Below are positions 41,420-51,644 of a DNA stretch of 64,000 bases, one piece after another. The stretch is taken from contig CP136063.1 in assembly GCA_032622095.1 (NCBI GenBank), positions 269,011,426-269,075,425 on the forward strand. The letters are read 5' to 3'. This DNA is from Siphonodentalium dalli. Lineage: Eukaryota > Mollusca > Scaphopoda > Gadilida > Siphonodentaliidae. The notes under the pieces were generated by a model. The model was given only the letters and a program-made list of their open reading frames with translations. It was not told where the DNA came from and ran no database searches. Within the stretch, counting starts at the first letter, position 1; each line of letters begins with the position of its first letter. The position numbers and the translations under genes are program-made.

Positions 41420-42640
41420 TAGCTAGTATTTATTCAGCCACCGATTCGAAATATTTGCCGGATTGGCCAGGATCGGCAGCAAGTAGCTCATTATGCCAGG
41501 CCACAATTTGGGCGCAAGTAGAGTCAAAACTAACCCCGAAATTGTTAAATTGCCGATTGTGGGAGATCTATTCCATTGGTGGCCACTCTTGGGATGAAAT
41601 CGTCATAGCCACACTAGGGGGAGGGGTTCAATCCTATTTATGGCCCATTTTGGAGTGAATTCGTACATAGACAATATAGCCCATTATACCCGGCCACAAA
41701 TTGGGCGTAAGTAGAGTATGGCGTCAAAACAGACCGGAAAAGTTTGCTATATATTCCTTATTGTGGAAGACCTATGTTATAGGTAGCCCCTTTTGATGAG
41801 AATTCGTCTATGGTAACCGTAGGGGCAAATCACTATCAAAAGTGTCCTCGCTAGCTTATTATGCCCGGCCACAAGTTGTGCGTAAGTAGAGTATGGCGTC
41901 AAAACGGACCCAAAATATTACTAAATTTCCGATTGTGGGAGATCTATCGTATTTGTGGCCCATATTGGTGTCAATTCGTCTATAGCTACTATAATATGGG
42001 CAAATCACCGCAATAAGAGTACCCGGATATAGCCCATTATACCCGGCCACAAATTGGGCGTAAGTATAGCCTATTTGTGTGAATTCGTCTTTTGCCACTG
42101 TATGGGCAAATCGCTGTAAAAACTTCTCCTGAGTAACCCATTATAACCGGCTACAGATTGGGCGTAAGTATAGTCTGGTTGGAATAAAAACCGACTCTAA
42201 ACTGTTGCAAAATTCCTGATTTTGATAGATCTATGCAATTGGGGTCGTCCATTTTACCTGGCCACAAATTGGACGTAAGTGGAGTCTGGAATCCAAACGA
42301 ACCCTAAAATATCGCTAAATTCCCGATTGTGAGATAGCTATGATATTGGTGGCCCCTTTTTGTGTAAATGTGTCATAATCACTATAGGGCCAAATCATTA
42401 TCAAAACGTATACGGCTAGCCCATTATTTCCGGCCGCAAATTGGGCGTAAGTAGAGTCTGTATATATGTGCAAACGGGCCATACAATGAAGCCGAACTCC
42501 CGATTGTAAGATACCTATGTTATTGCGTCATAGCCCATCTTGATGGGAATTCGCCCATAGCCGCCTTATGGGCAAATTACTGTCAAACAATTTCCGATTC
42601 TGGGAGATTTATCTTATTTGTGGCCACTTGCGCGGGTGAC
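41420..42640 (+). repeat. Sat3: diverged tandem repeats of about 175-187 bp
   Basis: The motif CGGCCACAAATTGGGCGTAA, with variants, recurs near 41,505, 41,690, 41,868, 42,045, 42,147, 42,257 and 42,430. The intervening text also repeats (CCCGATTGTGGGAGATCTAT, GAATTCGTCTATAGCCACT, GGGCAAATCACTGTCAAAA). Two intervals are only about 100-112 bp, so some units are internally deleted. The last unit merges into the right foldback arm. No gene seen. Confidence 0.8.
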
Positions 42641-43572
42641 TCCGCCTATTGCGAACCTACGGCCAAATTATTGTCAATCAAAAATACTCGGTTATATAGC
42701 CAATTATAGCGGCCACATGCAAATTGGCCGCAAATGGGTGATTCTCCCTTAAATGAACAAATTCGTCCATATGTCACATGCCAATGATGTGAGTGTGTAG
42801 CACATATATTGGTGATCACGAAAATGGCATTTGGCAAAATGATAGGGTAGGGCAAGGTCAAGGACAATCAAGGTCGTTCATTACAGCATGTGCCAGTGAC
42901 GTTTTTAGGGTTGAATCAGAGTGGCGTCATTGTCAAAATCGCTCTTTCTCCAAAACTTGTGTTTAATTTGAATATCATGATTAATGGAAACCAAACAAAT
43001 TTGAGCCACTTTGTTGACATGTGCCCCTTAATAGTTGAATTATCGCTATGAATATATATTCAACTTGTTCATCATGTAGTAGCCGATGTTGTACCCGTCC
43101 AAACGACGTATCGCGCAGCTCCACATGTTGAGACGTCTATGAGATACAGCCATTTGAATATACGTCGTGGAAATTGATGTGCTTTCTGGGCGTGACTTAG
43201 AGTTCAAACTCTCTAAGAGGTCAACGAATACACCGTACATATCTGATAATTGGAAACAGATTTTGATCGCATAAAGGGCGATTCCTATCAAATCGGGCAT
43301 GCCCTGATCAATCGTACACTTGCATGGTTGGACGCCAAACGACCTAGGAACTCTGATGTAGACAACGTGAAGATACGTCAATCAAAGGGTTTCGCCAAAT
43401 TTCAATGAGAATTTACAGTAGAAAACATTGTCAATGGATTTCTCTTACATGTTTCAAGATATCGAACTGAAATTTGGTATATAGGGGTTTCTCGGTGCGC
43501 TCAATCAGATAGAATTGTTACCGTTCCCGAAATTGCTCCATATTCACCCCGGGGGTGATGGGTGGGGTCGTT
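42421..43572 (-). repeat. Right arm of the large inverted repeat
   Basis: Read on the minus strand this is the longer version of the left arm. It holds the Sat3-type edge at 42,421-42,478, whose complement (about 46 bases) is at 39,868-39,914, and the shared block at 42,640-42,870. Next comes a private segment of about 330 bp at 42,870-43,220, a shared block at about 43,222-43,517, and a Sat2 piece at 43,518-43,572. High identity between arms implies recent origin or gene conversion. A 111-codon minus-strand frame (43,046-43,381) has no ATG at its start and no recognisable domain. Confidence 0.85.
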
Positions 43573-43894
43573 GTTTTCAGTAAGGCGGGTAGAAATGGTG
43601 ATCATGTGGCCATATAGCGACAGCTTGTGCCACTAAATGTTCATACTATACGAAAGTTCCTTCAAAATTGGTCAAGTTCTTATTTGCCATCCCCCAGGAT
43701 ATCTGTGGGTGGTCAACCGACGGTCAACTGGTCCGGGTTTTCAGTAAGGTGGGTAGAAATGGTGATTATGTGGCCATATAGCGACAGCTTGTGCCACTAA
43801 ATGTTCAAACTATACAAAATTTCGTTCAAAATTTGTCGATTTCTTATTTGCCATCCCCCCAGGATATCTGTGGGTGGTCAACCGACGGTCAACT
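43573..43894 (-). repeat. Two Sat1 monomers in inverted orientation
   Basis: The complement of Sat1 landmarks reads in order from TTTTCAGTAAGGCGGGT to GGTCAACCGACGGTCAACT, covering two monomers (about 322 bp), then stops abruptly at GTGCCTAATTATC. This is the only minus-strand Sat1 in the window. It caps the right arm just as the 39-kb array caps the left arm. Confidence 0.9.
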
Positions 43895-44700
43895 GTGCCT
43901 AATTATCACGAAGGCGGTAGGAATCATCATTATAATAGCGTATTGTGATGATATGATATGTTTTCTTTTATTTAAAATACCAGCGGATGGCAAATAGCGC
44001 ATATCGGTAGATTCGCTATTTGCCATCCGATGGCGAATAGACACTTCCATGATGATCACTCGTCTGCTCTGAACAGACCGCGGGAAAACAATATTGCGAA
44101 ATAGTTGCTACGGGAGGTAACTCTAATGATAGTTCTGACAGAAGTAGACTCAGATATTTGTATTAATAGTAAACGGACACATCGGGGCTGGTTTCTCTGA
44201 AAGCTTTGGGGTTATAAGCACAACTAAAAATGTGTTTATTGAGAACTCGGCAACGATGGGTGATGGGACCCACGTCGATAGAAGTATTGCTACATACAAC
44301 AGACCAACCGCTCAACCGGGCGACAGCGTGATTTGTCGCCCGCCATGTGACCTGGTTCCAGCCAATGGAAAGTGGAGATTGTGGGTAGCAGGGTAACAAA
44401 GAAGATTGTTGAAGAACCAACGCGTTCGATTTCCCGGGAAACAAACTGAAATTGGGAAATTTATAGGAATTCTACCGGCGGTGTCTAGGGCTCTGCGAAT
44501 CGGGTGTTTTCATTTCGAATCGAATCTCGAATCGAATCAGGCAAATGATTCGAAATCGAATCATTGTTACGAACCAATAGAGTTCGATCACACAGCTTCT
44601 GAGAATGTCCGAGCACTCTTTCACCTTTCGCCCTGCCATTGTCGTTGGAATTGATAGGTTAATGATTAAGGATTGTCCGCACATGCGGTGTTGTTTTTAA
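43895..44700. other. Intergenic stretch with one strong hairpin
   Basis: Beyond the inverted Sat1 monomers there is no recognisable gene. Around 44,498-44,567 the text is rich in TTCGAATCGAATC-type repeats. Short open frames on both strands (70-93 codons) show no domain and look like chance. Confidence 0.5.
43984..44029. repeat. Perfect 16-bp inverted repeat (hairpin)
   Basis: CGGATGGCAAATAGCG at 43984-43999 is followed by a 14-base spacer and by its exact complement CGCTATTTGCCATCCG at 44014-44029. The stem includes GATGGCAAATA, also present in every Sat1 monomer (GGGGATGGCAAATAAG). It lies 90 bp outside the last inverted Sat1 monomer. Confidence 0.85.
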
Positions 44701-45590
44701 AGAGCGTTTATATACACAAGTATAAATACGGCTCAATCGGTGCGCTCACTCAGTTGTATTTCTGCGCACTCCGTATTCAGTTGTCAGCGGTGACATTGAC
44801 GTAAAATGTATGTTATGTATGGTCACAGAGGCGGAATGGGCCAAAAAACCGGCCAGGAAAATTAATATAATACCGGCCCATCTGTTCGGGGAGTCCACAG
44901 TCCACCTTGGGAACTTCCAACTGCACACCCCCCCCCCTTGAATCAGATGCAGACAAAATACATGTTTTTTTGGCATAATTCCATTTGCACCTCTGGCCTA
45001 ATATCCTATATATTCATAAACCATGGTTCTATATATTCCCGTTATGAGACCATTCAGATATTTTGACCTGAAAAAATTGCATAAATTCTAACATCTAGCG
45101 GTCTAACTCCAGACAAATGCACATGGCTACGGACAAGAGACCAGGGCACAGCGGTCTGTTCATGGTTGTTCGGTCCTGGGTGAGAAAAATTTGAAAATTA
45201 TACAAGAAAATCGCGAATCCTAGCATCTAGACTGGCATCAACTGAAGCGTTCCTATTTTGTTGTAAATTTCAATTGGGGGAGGGGTGCGTGATAATTTTT
45301 TGGGATTTACAGCTGGGAGTTACCGTTAAAATCTCGAGATTAACGGGGTATTTACGTGGTGTTATATGATGCTGACAAGTTCATTTAATGACAAAATTAC
45401 GATTAGCCATTTGATTCGCCTGGTTAAACAACACATGTGGCGGCCGACGTCTGGAATTTTCCCGGTCTCCTGATCGGCCAGTCCGCATCTGCCCCACCCC
45501 CCGAACGTCACATTATACTCACACGGGGAACCTGCAAACTTCACAATTTATGTAACTTCTGTCTTTCCTCGCTGGTTTTCCGCTTCTCGG

Positions 45591-45593
<3 letters not shown>
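44700..45593. other. Non-coding stretch, nothing recognised
   Basis: No domain-bearing frame. It contains a C11 run at about 44,928-44,938. A segment at about 45,419-45,492 (GGTTAAACAACACATGTGGC … GCCAGTCCGCATCTG) recurs in two pieces at about 45,859-45,889 and 46,036-46,078, the second copy being split by about 150 bp of other sequence. Confidence 0.5.

Positions 45594-45677
<84 letters not shown>
45594..45677. repeat. (TA)n microsatellite
   Basis: About 84 bases of uninterrupted alternating TA. It can form a cruciform and is prone to length change. The Tyr-Ile open frames it generates are not genes. Confidence 0.98.
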
Positions 45678-45680
<3 letters not shown>

Positions 45681-46079
45681 CAGTGCACATTATCCGAAGT
45701 AAAACATTTTACATGTGGAATAATTTCCGAATCAATATATTCTTGTTTAGTGACGGTTCCAAATATGGTTACAATCGGGACAATCTCAGACGCAGTCGTA
45801 AAATGGAATTCACTTCATGAATTTATGTGAGAATAGTGCCATCTTAGTGGATACACGACTGGTTAAACAACACATGTGGCGGCCCACGTCAGTTTCAATT
45901 GCGGCCCAAGTTGTGGTTTGTCGGCCCAACCACATATACTAGTAACTCCCCCCCCCCAAACCGTAAAAAAACATCGGATTCTCGCTTGATAGAAAATCAC
46001 GTGGAATTATAATTTTTCCGGGCCTCCGGCCCATCAGGAAATTTCCCGGTCCTTCGATCAGCCAGTCCGCATCTGTATG

Positions 46080-46850
46080 GTCAACTCAGGAGGGGAATAT
46101 TTTTGTCGGCTTATTTTGTCCACCCAACATGTCCTTGAAACGGGTACCCGCAAATGACCTTGGGCGATATTTCGGCATCAACGTGAAATTTGTTATGTTT
46201 GGTCAATTCGGGACGTGGAATATTTTTGTCCGGTCAGATTGTCAACCCGACGTGACCTTGACCTTGAAACGGCTACCCGCAAATGATATTTCGGGCATCA
46301 GTATGTTGTCGGCGTGCATGTACGGGGTTACCTTGAAAAACTAAAATTAATCAATCAACCAAAGCCATAGGACCAGTGGCGGGCTAATATGCTAGTATTC
46401 ATATAAACTGAATTGGATACGGTATATGAAGTTCTAAACATAAGGTAATCAATTGAGTTCCGCATCTAGCGATCACGAACCGTGTAAAGAATTTGCATAG
46501 TGTCGATACAGATTACAGATACCCCGCTCGACAAAACAAGTGTCCATTGGCACCGTTGTGTATTTGCCGTTCGGCCGCGGTTTCAGCGTTTGTAGCTGCG
46601 GTTGTAAGGCAAGTACACTGCGGCCGAACGGCAAGTACAGGTACACCATGGCTGAAAGGCAACTACAATGCGGCCAAATGGCATGTATACCGTGGTTACA
46701 TGTATATTTCTGGTTTGTATCATCTTTTTTCAGTTTAATGAACGTACACCGCTGCAACTACACTATGGCTGAATGGCAAGTACACTGCGGCCCAACTGTA
46801 GTTAGCCAGTGGAGACGCAGTGTTGTTGCATTTCGGCCGCGGTGGCAACG
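46080..46850. repeat. Local tandem duplication and degenerate minisatellite
   Basis: At about 46,085-46,200 and 46,205-46,320 a segment of about 118 bp is duplicated (GGAATATTTTTGTC, CCTTGAAACGG, TACCCGCAAATGA, TTCGGGCATCA). At about 46,560-46,850 a degenerate short repeat of the type GCGGCCGAACGGCAAGTACA recurs in variants. Frames across it are short and domainless. Confidence 0.65.
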
Positions 46851-47034
46851 CTAACCGCACCATGTTTAAGTGGATACTAGTTATTTAGACGCAAAAAACG
46901 AGACTACACCAAAGTAATACCGATTCAAAAATATCTGAATCAGTGGGTCGATTCGGTGTCGATCTTGAATCGGGTTCCCGATATCGACATCGAAATCTAT
47001 TCTCGAATATTCGCAGGTCCCTAAGCCATTCAAA

Positions 47035-47640
47035 GTTTCAAAGAACTAGCTCAGACTGTGTAAAGTTAATAGTAAAGATACTACACTACTGCCCTGCATG
47101 TAAGTATGAATCAACCAAGTACATGTAACTGGGATTATTTAATATGCGTTTATGACTGCAGTCAAACCATAACTCCAATATAATTAACAGTCCTGTGACT
47201 GCATTATATGCAGTTTAAAAAGAACCCTGGTTATATTCATTGAGAAATGTCATGTCAATTTAAATGAAACTCGATTAACAACGTCATCATGTAGCTTTCA
47301 CTCACCCAAACAAGTACATATTGGTAATATGTCTAAGCATGAAGTATTACCTGTATATAACAGAACTGTATTATACAAAGCACAAAAAGAATGTATGGAA
47401 TATTCACTATATTGATGTACATACAGCTATTCAAACAACCAGCTCAGACTATGTAAAGTTAACAGTAAACATACTACTGTATTGACCTACCGGTAAGTAA
47501 TTGACCAAGTTACTGGGGTTATTTAATGTGAATTTATGACTGCAGTCAAACCATAACTCCATGATAATTAACAGTTCTGTGACTGCATTATATGCAGTAT
47601 TAAAAGAAACCGTGGTTATATTCATTGACTGCTGCTGATA
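47035..47640 (+). repeat. Tandem duplication of about 215 bp at 380-bp spacing
   Basis: About 47,040-47,258 and 47,428-47,630 share AGCTCAGACT-TGTAAAGTTAA, GACTGCAGTCAAACCATAAC, TGTGACTGCATTATATGCAG and GGTTATATTCATTGA at high identity with small gaps. No gene. The rest, 47,640-48,240, shows nothing recognisable. Confidence 0.7.
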
Positions 47641-48239
47641 CAGTTACATACATGTACAGCTTGTAGCACTTGCACTGGAAGTTACTGTTTCATACCAGTT
47701 GATGTTTACATGCGTTTTAACCATGCACTCCTCTCAGTGGTTGTCTTGCATTTGATAGCCACATTTAAAGTCCTTACCGAAAGTATACCTGGCCAGTGGG
47801 GTGCCAATCCGGTTCAATGAGTCATTTACTCTGACAGGGCAGTGCAGTGGGGCTTTTTTTTTTAACAATACACGGTTTGGACACGGTAAGATATGAGACG
47901 CGATACATGATCCACTGGTGCTCAACTGCTCCTATGATATCACTTCTTAGCAGTTGTATGTGCCATTTCGTTTCGATTAGGTTCCGCAGCGATTCCGATT
48001 TTGTATTGTTTTTTTTAGAAGTTTAAAGGAGCGGCAAAGTGAAAATAATGGCGAAAAGGTGAGTTCACGACCGTTCAACCAATCGTTGGAAACCCCGTAA
48101 TGAAATTGCCATGTGGATAGATGGTTTATGATTACCTTTATACGTTATTTCTGACATTTAACTGTATTTCCATGTTAATCCAATGGGGAACTATCGAGTC
48201 ATTTTGCTTCCGAACCATTCAGTATAATAAATTGAAACT

Positions 48240-48378
48240 GTCGCAGAACTTCCGGTCAATGGTGGACGCCAGTTGCGATTTGTTTTCTCAGCGGTGAAAA
48301 TAGCTTAAAATATGGTTAATGCGTGAAGATCGTTAGTGTAGATTAGATAAGGACATTCCATATACAATCAGTGACATT
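48240..48378 (+). other. Probable 5' untranslated region of the first LINE
   Basis: The stretch directly upstream of the LINE ORF1 start lacks repeats seen elsewhere in the window. The exact 5' end of the LINE cannot be set from one copy. Confidence 0.35.
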
Positions 48379-49531
48379 ATGTACCATACGCAGGATCAAA
48401 TGGATATTATGGACCCGGATAATAGAAGGAAGTGCACTGTCAGTTTAAAAAAAATTCGCTATACTGGACACGGAGACGTCATACGTGCAGTACAACAAGT
48501 AGTCGACGTGAGTAAAATCATAGCAGTCCAAATAACTGGGAAAGAATGTTATATTACTCTCTCGGACCCGGCAGCTAAAAGTGATGTTATTAATAATGGG
48601 ATAGATCTATATAGGAGATGTGTTCGTCCCACTGACATTGATAGAAAAACCCTTCATGTCACAATGAAAGATGCACCCATTTATATTGATGACTCCGATC
48701 TTATAAAAGCAGTGTCTACATACGGCAAGTTAGTGGAGGGAACTTTTAAAAGGGGATTCATCAAGGATTGGAATGTTGAAAATGGCACCCGCTATCTTCA
48801 ATTGACAAATTGTAAGGAAATTCCTAATGTGTTGATGGTTGGAGATTACATTGGAGATTAACCTCAATTCGGACAATGTCAACGATAAATGCCAAGCTGA
48901 CGATGGGACAATCAATACAGTAATCCTCGGGGCCAGCAATTGTGTGGGACTTAATATAAACAAGCCGAATATAAAAAACTTTTCTGTTAGTGGAGCAACA
49001 TTCGGTGAAATATCAAATTTACTGGATGGCGCAACAAAGGACGAAATCGTCGGGAAATCACTGGACGCTGTGAACTCGGTGATTGTGCACTTGGGAACAA
49101 ATGATCTTACTAAAAACAATCTGAATGCAAGCTCAGCAATAATAAATATGACTGAGGCAGTTACAGAAATTTAAGCGGTATTTCCAAACGCCAATATGAG
49201 CATATGCAGTGTACCCCCACGAAGAGGGAACAGCATGGTCGCCCAGGATCATACCTCAGCAGCTATAGTTGTTAATGACTTCCTGTCTAAGTTTTGCGCA
49301 AAGAAGGATAAGTTTGAATTCGTTGATAACTATGATAAATTCTCGAGCATGGACGGAGTAAGGAAGGAACTTTTCAGCGAAAAGGACAAAAGGGGGATTC
49401 ACCTGAGCCCCATTGGTAGAGACAAACTTACTGACTCGTCCATACAAGCAAGTGGCAAGGGCGGCAGGAAAAGGACCCTCGAATCTGTTACGCCACCAGA
49501 ACAGAACAAACGGGTAAAAGTAAAAGCCTGA
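48379..49531 (+). pseudogene. LINE ORF1 (nucleic-acid-binding part plus SGNH/esterase-like domain), broken
   Basis: First ORF of a non-LTR retrotransposon. The first part (48379-48861, 160 codons from ATG) has two successive beta-alpha-beta-like modules, one beginning CTVSLKKIRYTGHGDVI and one beginning LHVTMKDAPIYIDDSDLI, which resemble the RNA-binding half of LINE ORF1 proteins. A frame change near 48,839-48,861 leads to a second part running to 49,531. There VILGASNC, GTNDL and RGIHLSPIGRDKL sit in the order of SGNH hydrolase blocks I, III and V, as in the esterase-type ORF1 of CR1/L2-like LINEs. The block I GDS is GAS, and the Asp expected three residues before the block V His is Arg, so catalysis is doubtful. 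There is an in-frame TAA at 49172. The C-terminus is Lys/Arg-rich (GGRKRTLE … NKRVKVKA). The frame shift and stop make this copy dead. Clade assignment is inference. Confidence 0.7.
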
Positions 49532-49533
49532 TG
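49529..49533 (+). promoter_or_regulatory. TGATG stop/start overlap between LINE ORF1 and ORF2
   Basis: The ORF1 stop TGA (49529-49531) overlaps an ATG (49531-49533). In several LINE families such overlaps couple ORF2 translation to ORF1 termination. In this copy the frame from that ATG closes after seven codons, while the long downstream frame is offset, so a small indel must have followed if this was the ORF2 start. Confidence 0.4.
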
Positions 49534-49673
49534 TGTGCCCGATGGGCAAAATGACTTATTGTTGTATGATATTAATCCCTACCACAATGCTATATGTTCC
49601 TCAACTCTAACTCAAGGTTTGATAGACATATATCAAACCGATCACGTGTACCGAAAGATCACACATGACACAA
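49532..49673 (+). pseudogene. LINE ORF2 N-terminal fragment, 5' side of the LTR insertion
   Basis: An open stretch of 47 codons directly follows ORF1 and runs to the LTR element. No ATG begins it. Its frame is the one that continues at 55,670 once the insertion and one ACAA copy are removed, which identifies it as the start of ORF2. No domain of its own is visible. Confidence 0.6.
49670..49673 (+). repeat. Target site duplication ACAA, left copy
   Basis: ACAA directly abuts the 5' LTR terminus TGTGCCAA. The same four bases follow the 3' LTR at 55666-55669. Four to five bases is usual for Ty3/gypsy-type integration. Confidence 0.8.
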
Positions 49674-50425
49674 TGTGCCAAGACAACCCCAGGGACATAA
49701 CTTTCAACCCGGGAAGAATACAGGCAATCTCTTAGTCGCGGGAGCCGCTAGTTTACCACACATACTAGCGCCTCTGCTGACCACATCAACATTGCGAAAT
49801 ACTGGACATCAAAACGAATATGCAGTAACCAGTCCGATACATACATAGTAAGACAGCTGTGAAGTAAACAGAACGGTCTTGATGATTAGCGAGAACAGAT
49901 GTCTCGCCTAGAAAAGATACCGAAACCAGAAGAGTTAATAGGACCCATGGGGAGATGACGATAACTCAATTACCCTAAGTACGTCTGAAACGGACGCGCC
50001 GTGAAGATACACATGGCCGTCATTAGCGGCCTCTGTATTTAGTAAGAAGGAAGCCGACACCAACAACCAGTTCTATCTGAGCACACAGCGAGTATCAAGA
50101 AGCCTCGGACGCGCAGAAGAGCAGTGTGGAGCAATGGACAGAAATACAAGGTAAACATTATGCTCTTGTATTTCTAACAACGTCCCACTGATGCGCCGAC
50201 GGAAGAAGAAGAGCAGACGACAGGAAGACAAACTCAACCGGAACTCAACCGAGTAGAAGACGAGCAGACACACCCAACCTATGAAGACGGAAGAAGACCC
50301 TAAACCAAGCAGACGACAGGAAGAGAAACCCAGATGCCGATGATTGAATATTATTGACTTTGTTGTATATAAATAATCAAACCGTTCTGATAGCCTTAAG
50401 AGTTATATGTACCCGTATTGGCACA
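49674..50425 (+). repeat. 5' LTR
   Basis: 752 bp, starting TGTGCCAA and ending TTGGCACA. It has a TATA-like element at 50366-50375 (TATATAAATA), about 60 bp from the end, so U3 is long and R plus U5 very short. The reverse-strand frame at 50,073-50,273 is repeated in the 3' LTR and is not a gene. Confidence 0.92.
50366..50375 (+). promoter_or_regulatory. TATA-like box of the 5' LTR
   Basis: TATATAAATA in the distal LTR is the best candidate for the core promoter. The same sequence lies at 55606-55615 in the 3' LTR. Transcription would start a few tens of bases downstream, close to the LTR end. Confidence 0.5.
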
Positions 50426-50436
50426 TATCTCTTAAC

Positions 50437-50454
50437 TGGTGCCTTCGAGTCAGG
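50437..50454 (+). promoter_or_regulatory. Probable primer-binding site
   Basis: TGGTGCCTTCGAGTCAGG begins with TGG (complement of a tRNA 3' CCA) 11 bases after the LTR end. The acceptor-stem part implied (CGAAGG) resembles metazoan tRNA-Tyr with one extra base. The tRNA assignment is tentative and the 11-base gap is longer than usual. Confidence 0.45.
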
Positions 50455-50561
50455 ATCTGAACGCTAATCACAGACACAACGTGAAACCAGAAGAGGAACA
50501 GTGTGAACAGAAACAGTGTGGGAAAATTCGCAAAACGTGAGTCTAATTGTTTATTATCATA

Positions 50562-51644
50562 ATGGCTACCCAACAATCAGCTGGTGTTCTCGCCCCATTA
50601 ACAGAGTCTATCAATTCTCAAATTGCTGCAATGGCCATGACTACGGTGACACAGGTAGTGACGTCATTTGACGGGGACCCCACGAAATACCACGGGTGGG
50701 TCAAGTCGATAGAAAAATGCGCGATCCTAACCGGCGCTAACGAAGCAAAGAAGCCCTATATGGCATTCCAGAGCGCCACGGGCCTCGTTTCAGATTTTTT
50801 ACAAAGATATTTGGCCACGAATCCTAACGCCACGTGGCAAGACACAAAAACCGAATTATCTAGTCGATTTGCCGAGATAAATGACAATCAATTCGCCTTT
50901 TCGATGCTAAGAAAAATCAAGCAAAAACAAAACGAAAATTTACATGTGCTTGCCGAACGAATTTTGGAGATCGCGACGGTGGCATACCGAGATCAAACCG
51001 GTGGGATCAACGCGGTTGAAGGCCAACTCGTAGGGTTTTATATTGACGCGTTAAGAAGCGATAGTTTGAAAATGAAGTTGATCAGAGATGCGCCGAAGAC
51101 ACTAAAATTGGCAGCCGAAATCGCCATGCGGGAAATGGGGATCCGACGGGTATTCAACATACGAACGGGCCGCGAAAATTACAACGAAAACGAACCGGAA
51201 GCAATGGAAATCGATAGTTTCAGAGACAAACGCGCGAGAACAACCTGCAATATATGCGCACGCGATAACCACACGACCCGTGAACACCGATCACGCCCGA
51301 GACAGGTGCATGTCGAAGCGGTGGTTAAACCACGAACAGTCGAATGTTGGACGTGTCAAGGTGACCATTTCGCTCGCGACTGCCCCTTTAAGACCGAAAA
51401 CCGAAGGCACGTATCTTGCTGGGTTTGCGAAGGTAATCACTTGGCTAGAAATTGCCCCTCTAAATCCGGAGATTCGATGCAAAAGCAATGGAACGCGCCA
51501 GTAACGCCACCTAGGGGAATCCGCCGAGATCAGCCGAACCGATCACGTGACATATCCCATGATACACCGCGTCACAGCCGGATATATCCGACATTAAACG
51601 AACCACCACGACTAATGACCCCACCCACATACGCAAACAACTAA
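50562..51644 (+). CDS. gag: Gag-like capsid/nucleocapsid protein of the LTR retrotransposon
   Basis: Structural protein that would assemble the particle and bind element RNA in the cytoplasm. 360 residues from ATG 50562, chosen over an upstream in-frame start at 50547 because the context AATAATGGC is better. The N-terminal two thirds match a retrotransposon gag fold: WVKSIEKCAILTG, FLQRYLATNP, TWQDTKTELSSRF, LRKIKQKQNENLHVLAERI and LVGFYIDALRS. The C-terminal part has three zinc-knuckle-like motifs. The first is CNICARDNHTTREH (CX2CX4HX4H); CWTCQGDHFARDC and CWVCEGNHLARNC follow, both CX2CX3HX4C, one residue shorter in the middle than the standard knuckle. The basic tail ends in PTYANN. The frame is intact. 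Pol follows in the -1 frame and is open across the gag stop, so frameshift expression is likely, although I find no canonical slippery heptamer at the overlap. Confidence 0.85.
   Translation: MATQQSAGVLAPLTESINSQIAAMAMTTVTQVVTSFDGDPTKYHGWVKSIEKCAILTGANEAKKPYMAFQSATGLVSDFLQRYLATNPNATWQDTKTELSSRFAEINDNQFAFSMLRKIKQKQNENLHVLAERILEIATVAYRDQTGGINAVEGQLVGFYIDALRSDSLKMKLIRDAPKTLKLAAEIAMREMGIRRVFNIRTGRENYNENEPEAMEIDSFRDKRARTTCNICARDNHTTREHRSRPRQVHVEAVVKPRTVECWTCQGDHFARDCPFKTENRRHVSCWVCEGNHLARNCPSKSGDSMQKQWNAPVTPPRGIRRDQPNRSRDISHDTPRHSRIYPTLNEPPRLMTPPTYANN

Noticed and set aside
43046-43381. 111-codon minus-strand frame, partly matched by a frame at 39,446-39,760
   Set aside because: The match simply reflects the inverted arms; the start is not ATG, the frame diverges where the left arm has a deletion, and no domain is seen.
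45437-45830. Frames rich in Ile-Tyr repeats
   Set aside because: Translation of the (TA)n microsatellite.
48000-48065. Possible host first exon (ATGGCGAAAAG followed by GTGAG)
   Set aside because: Only four codons and a donor-like site; no second exon or promoter evidence nearby.
50073-50273. Minus-strand frame in the LTR, repeated at 55,313-55,513
   Set aside because: It is inside the LTR, duplicated because the LTR is duplicated; no domain.
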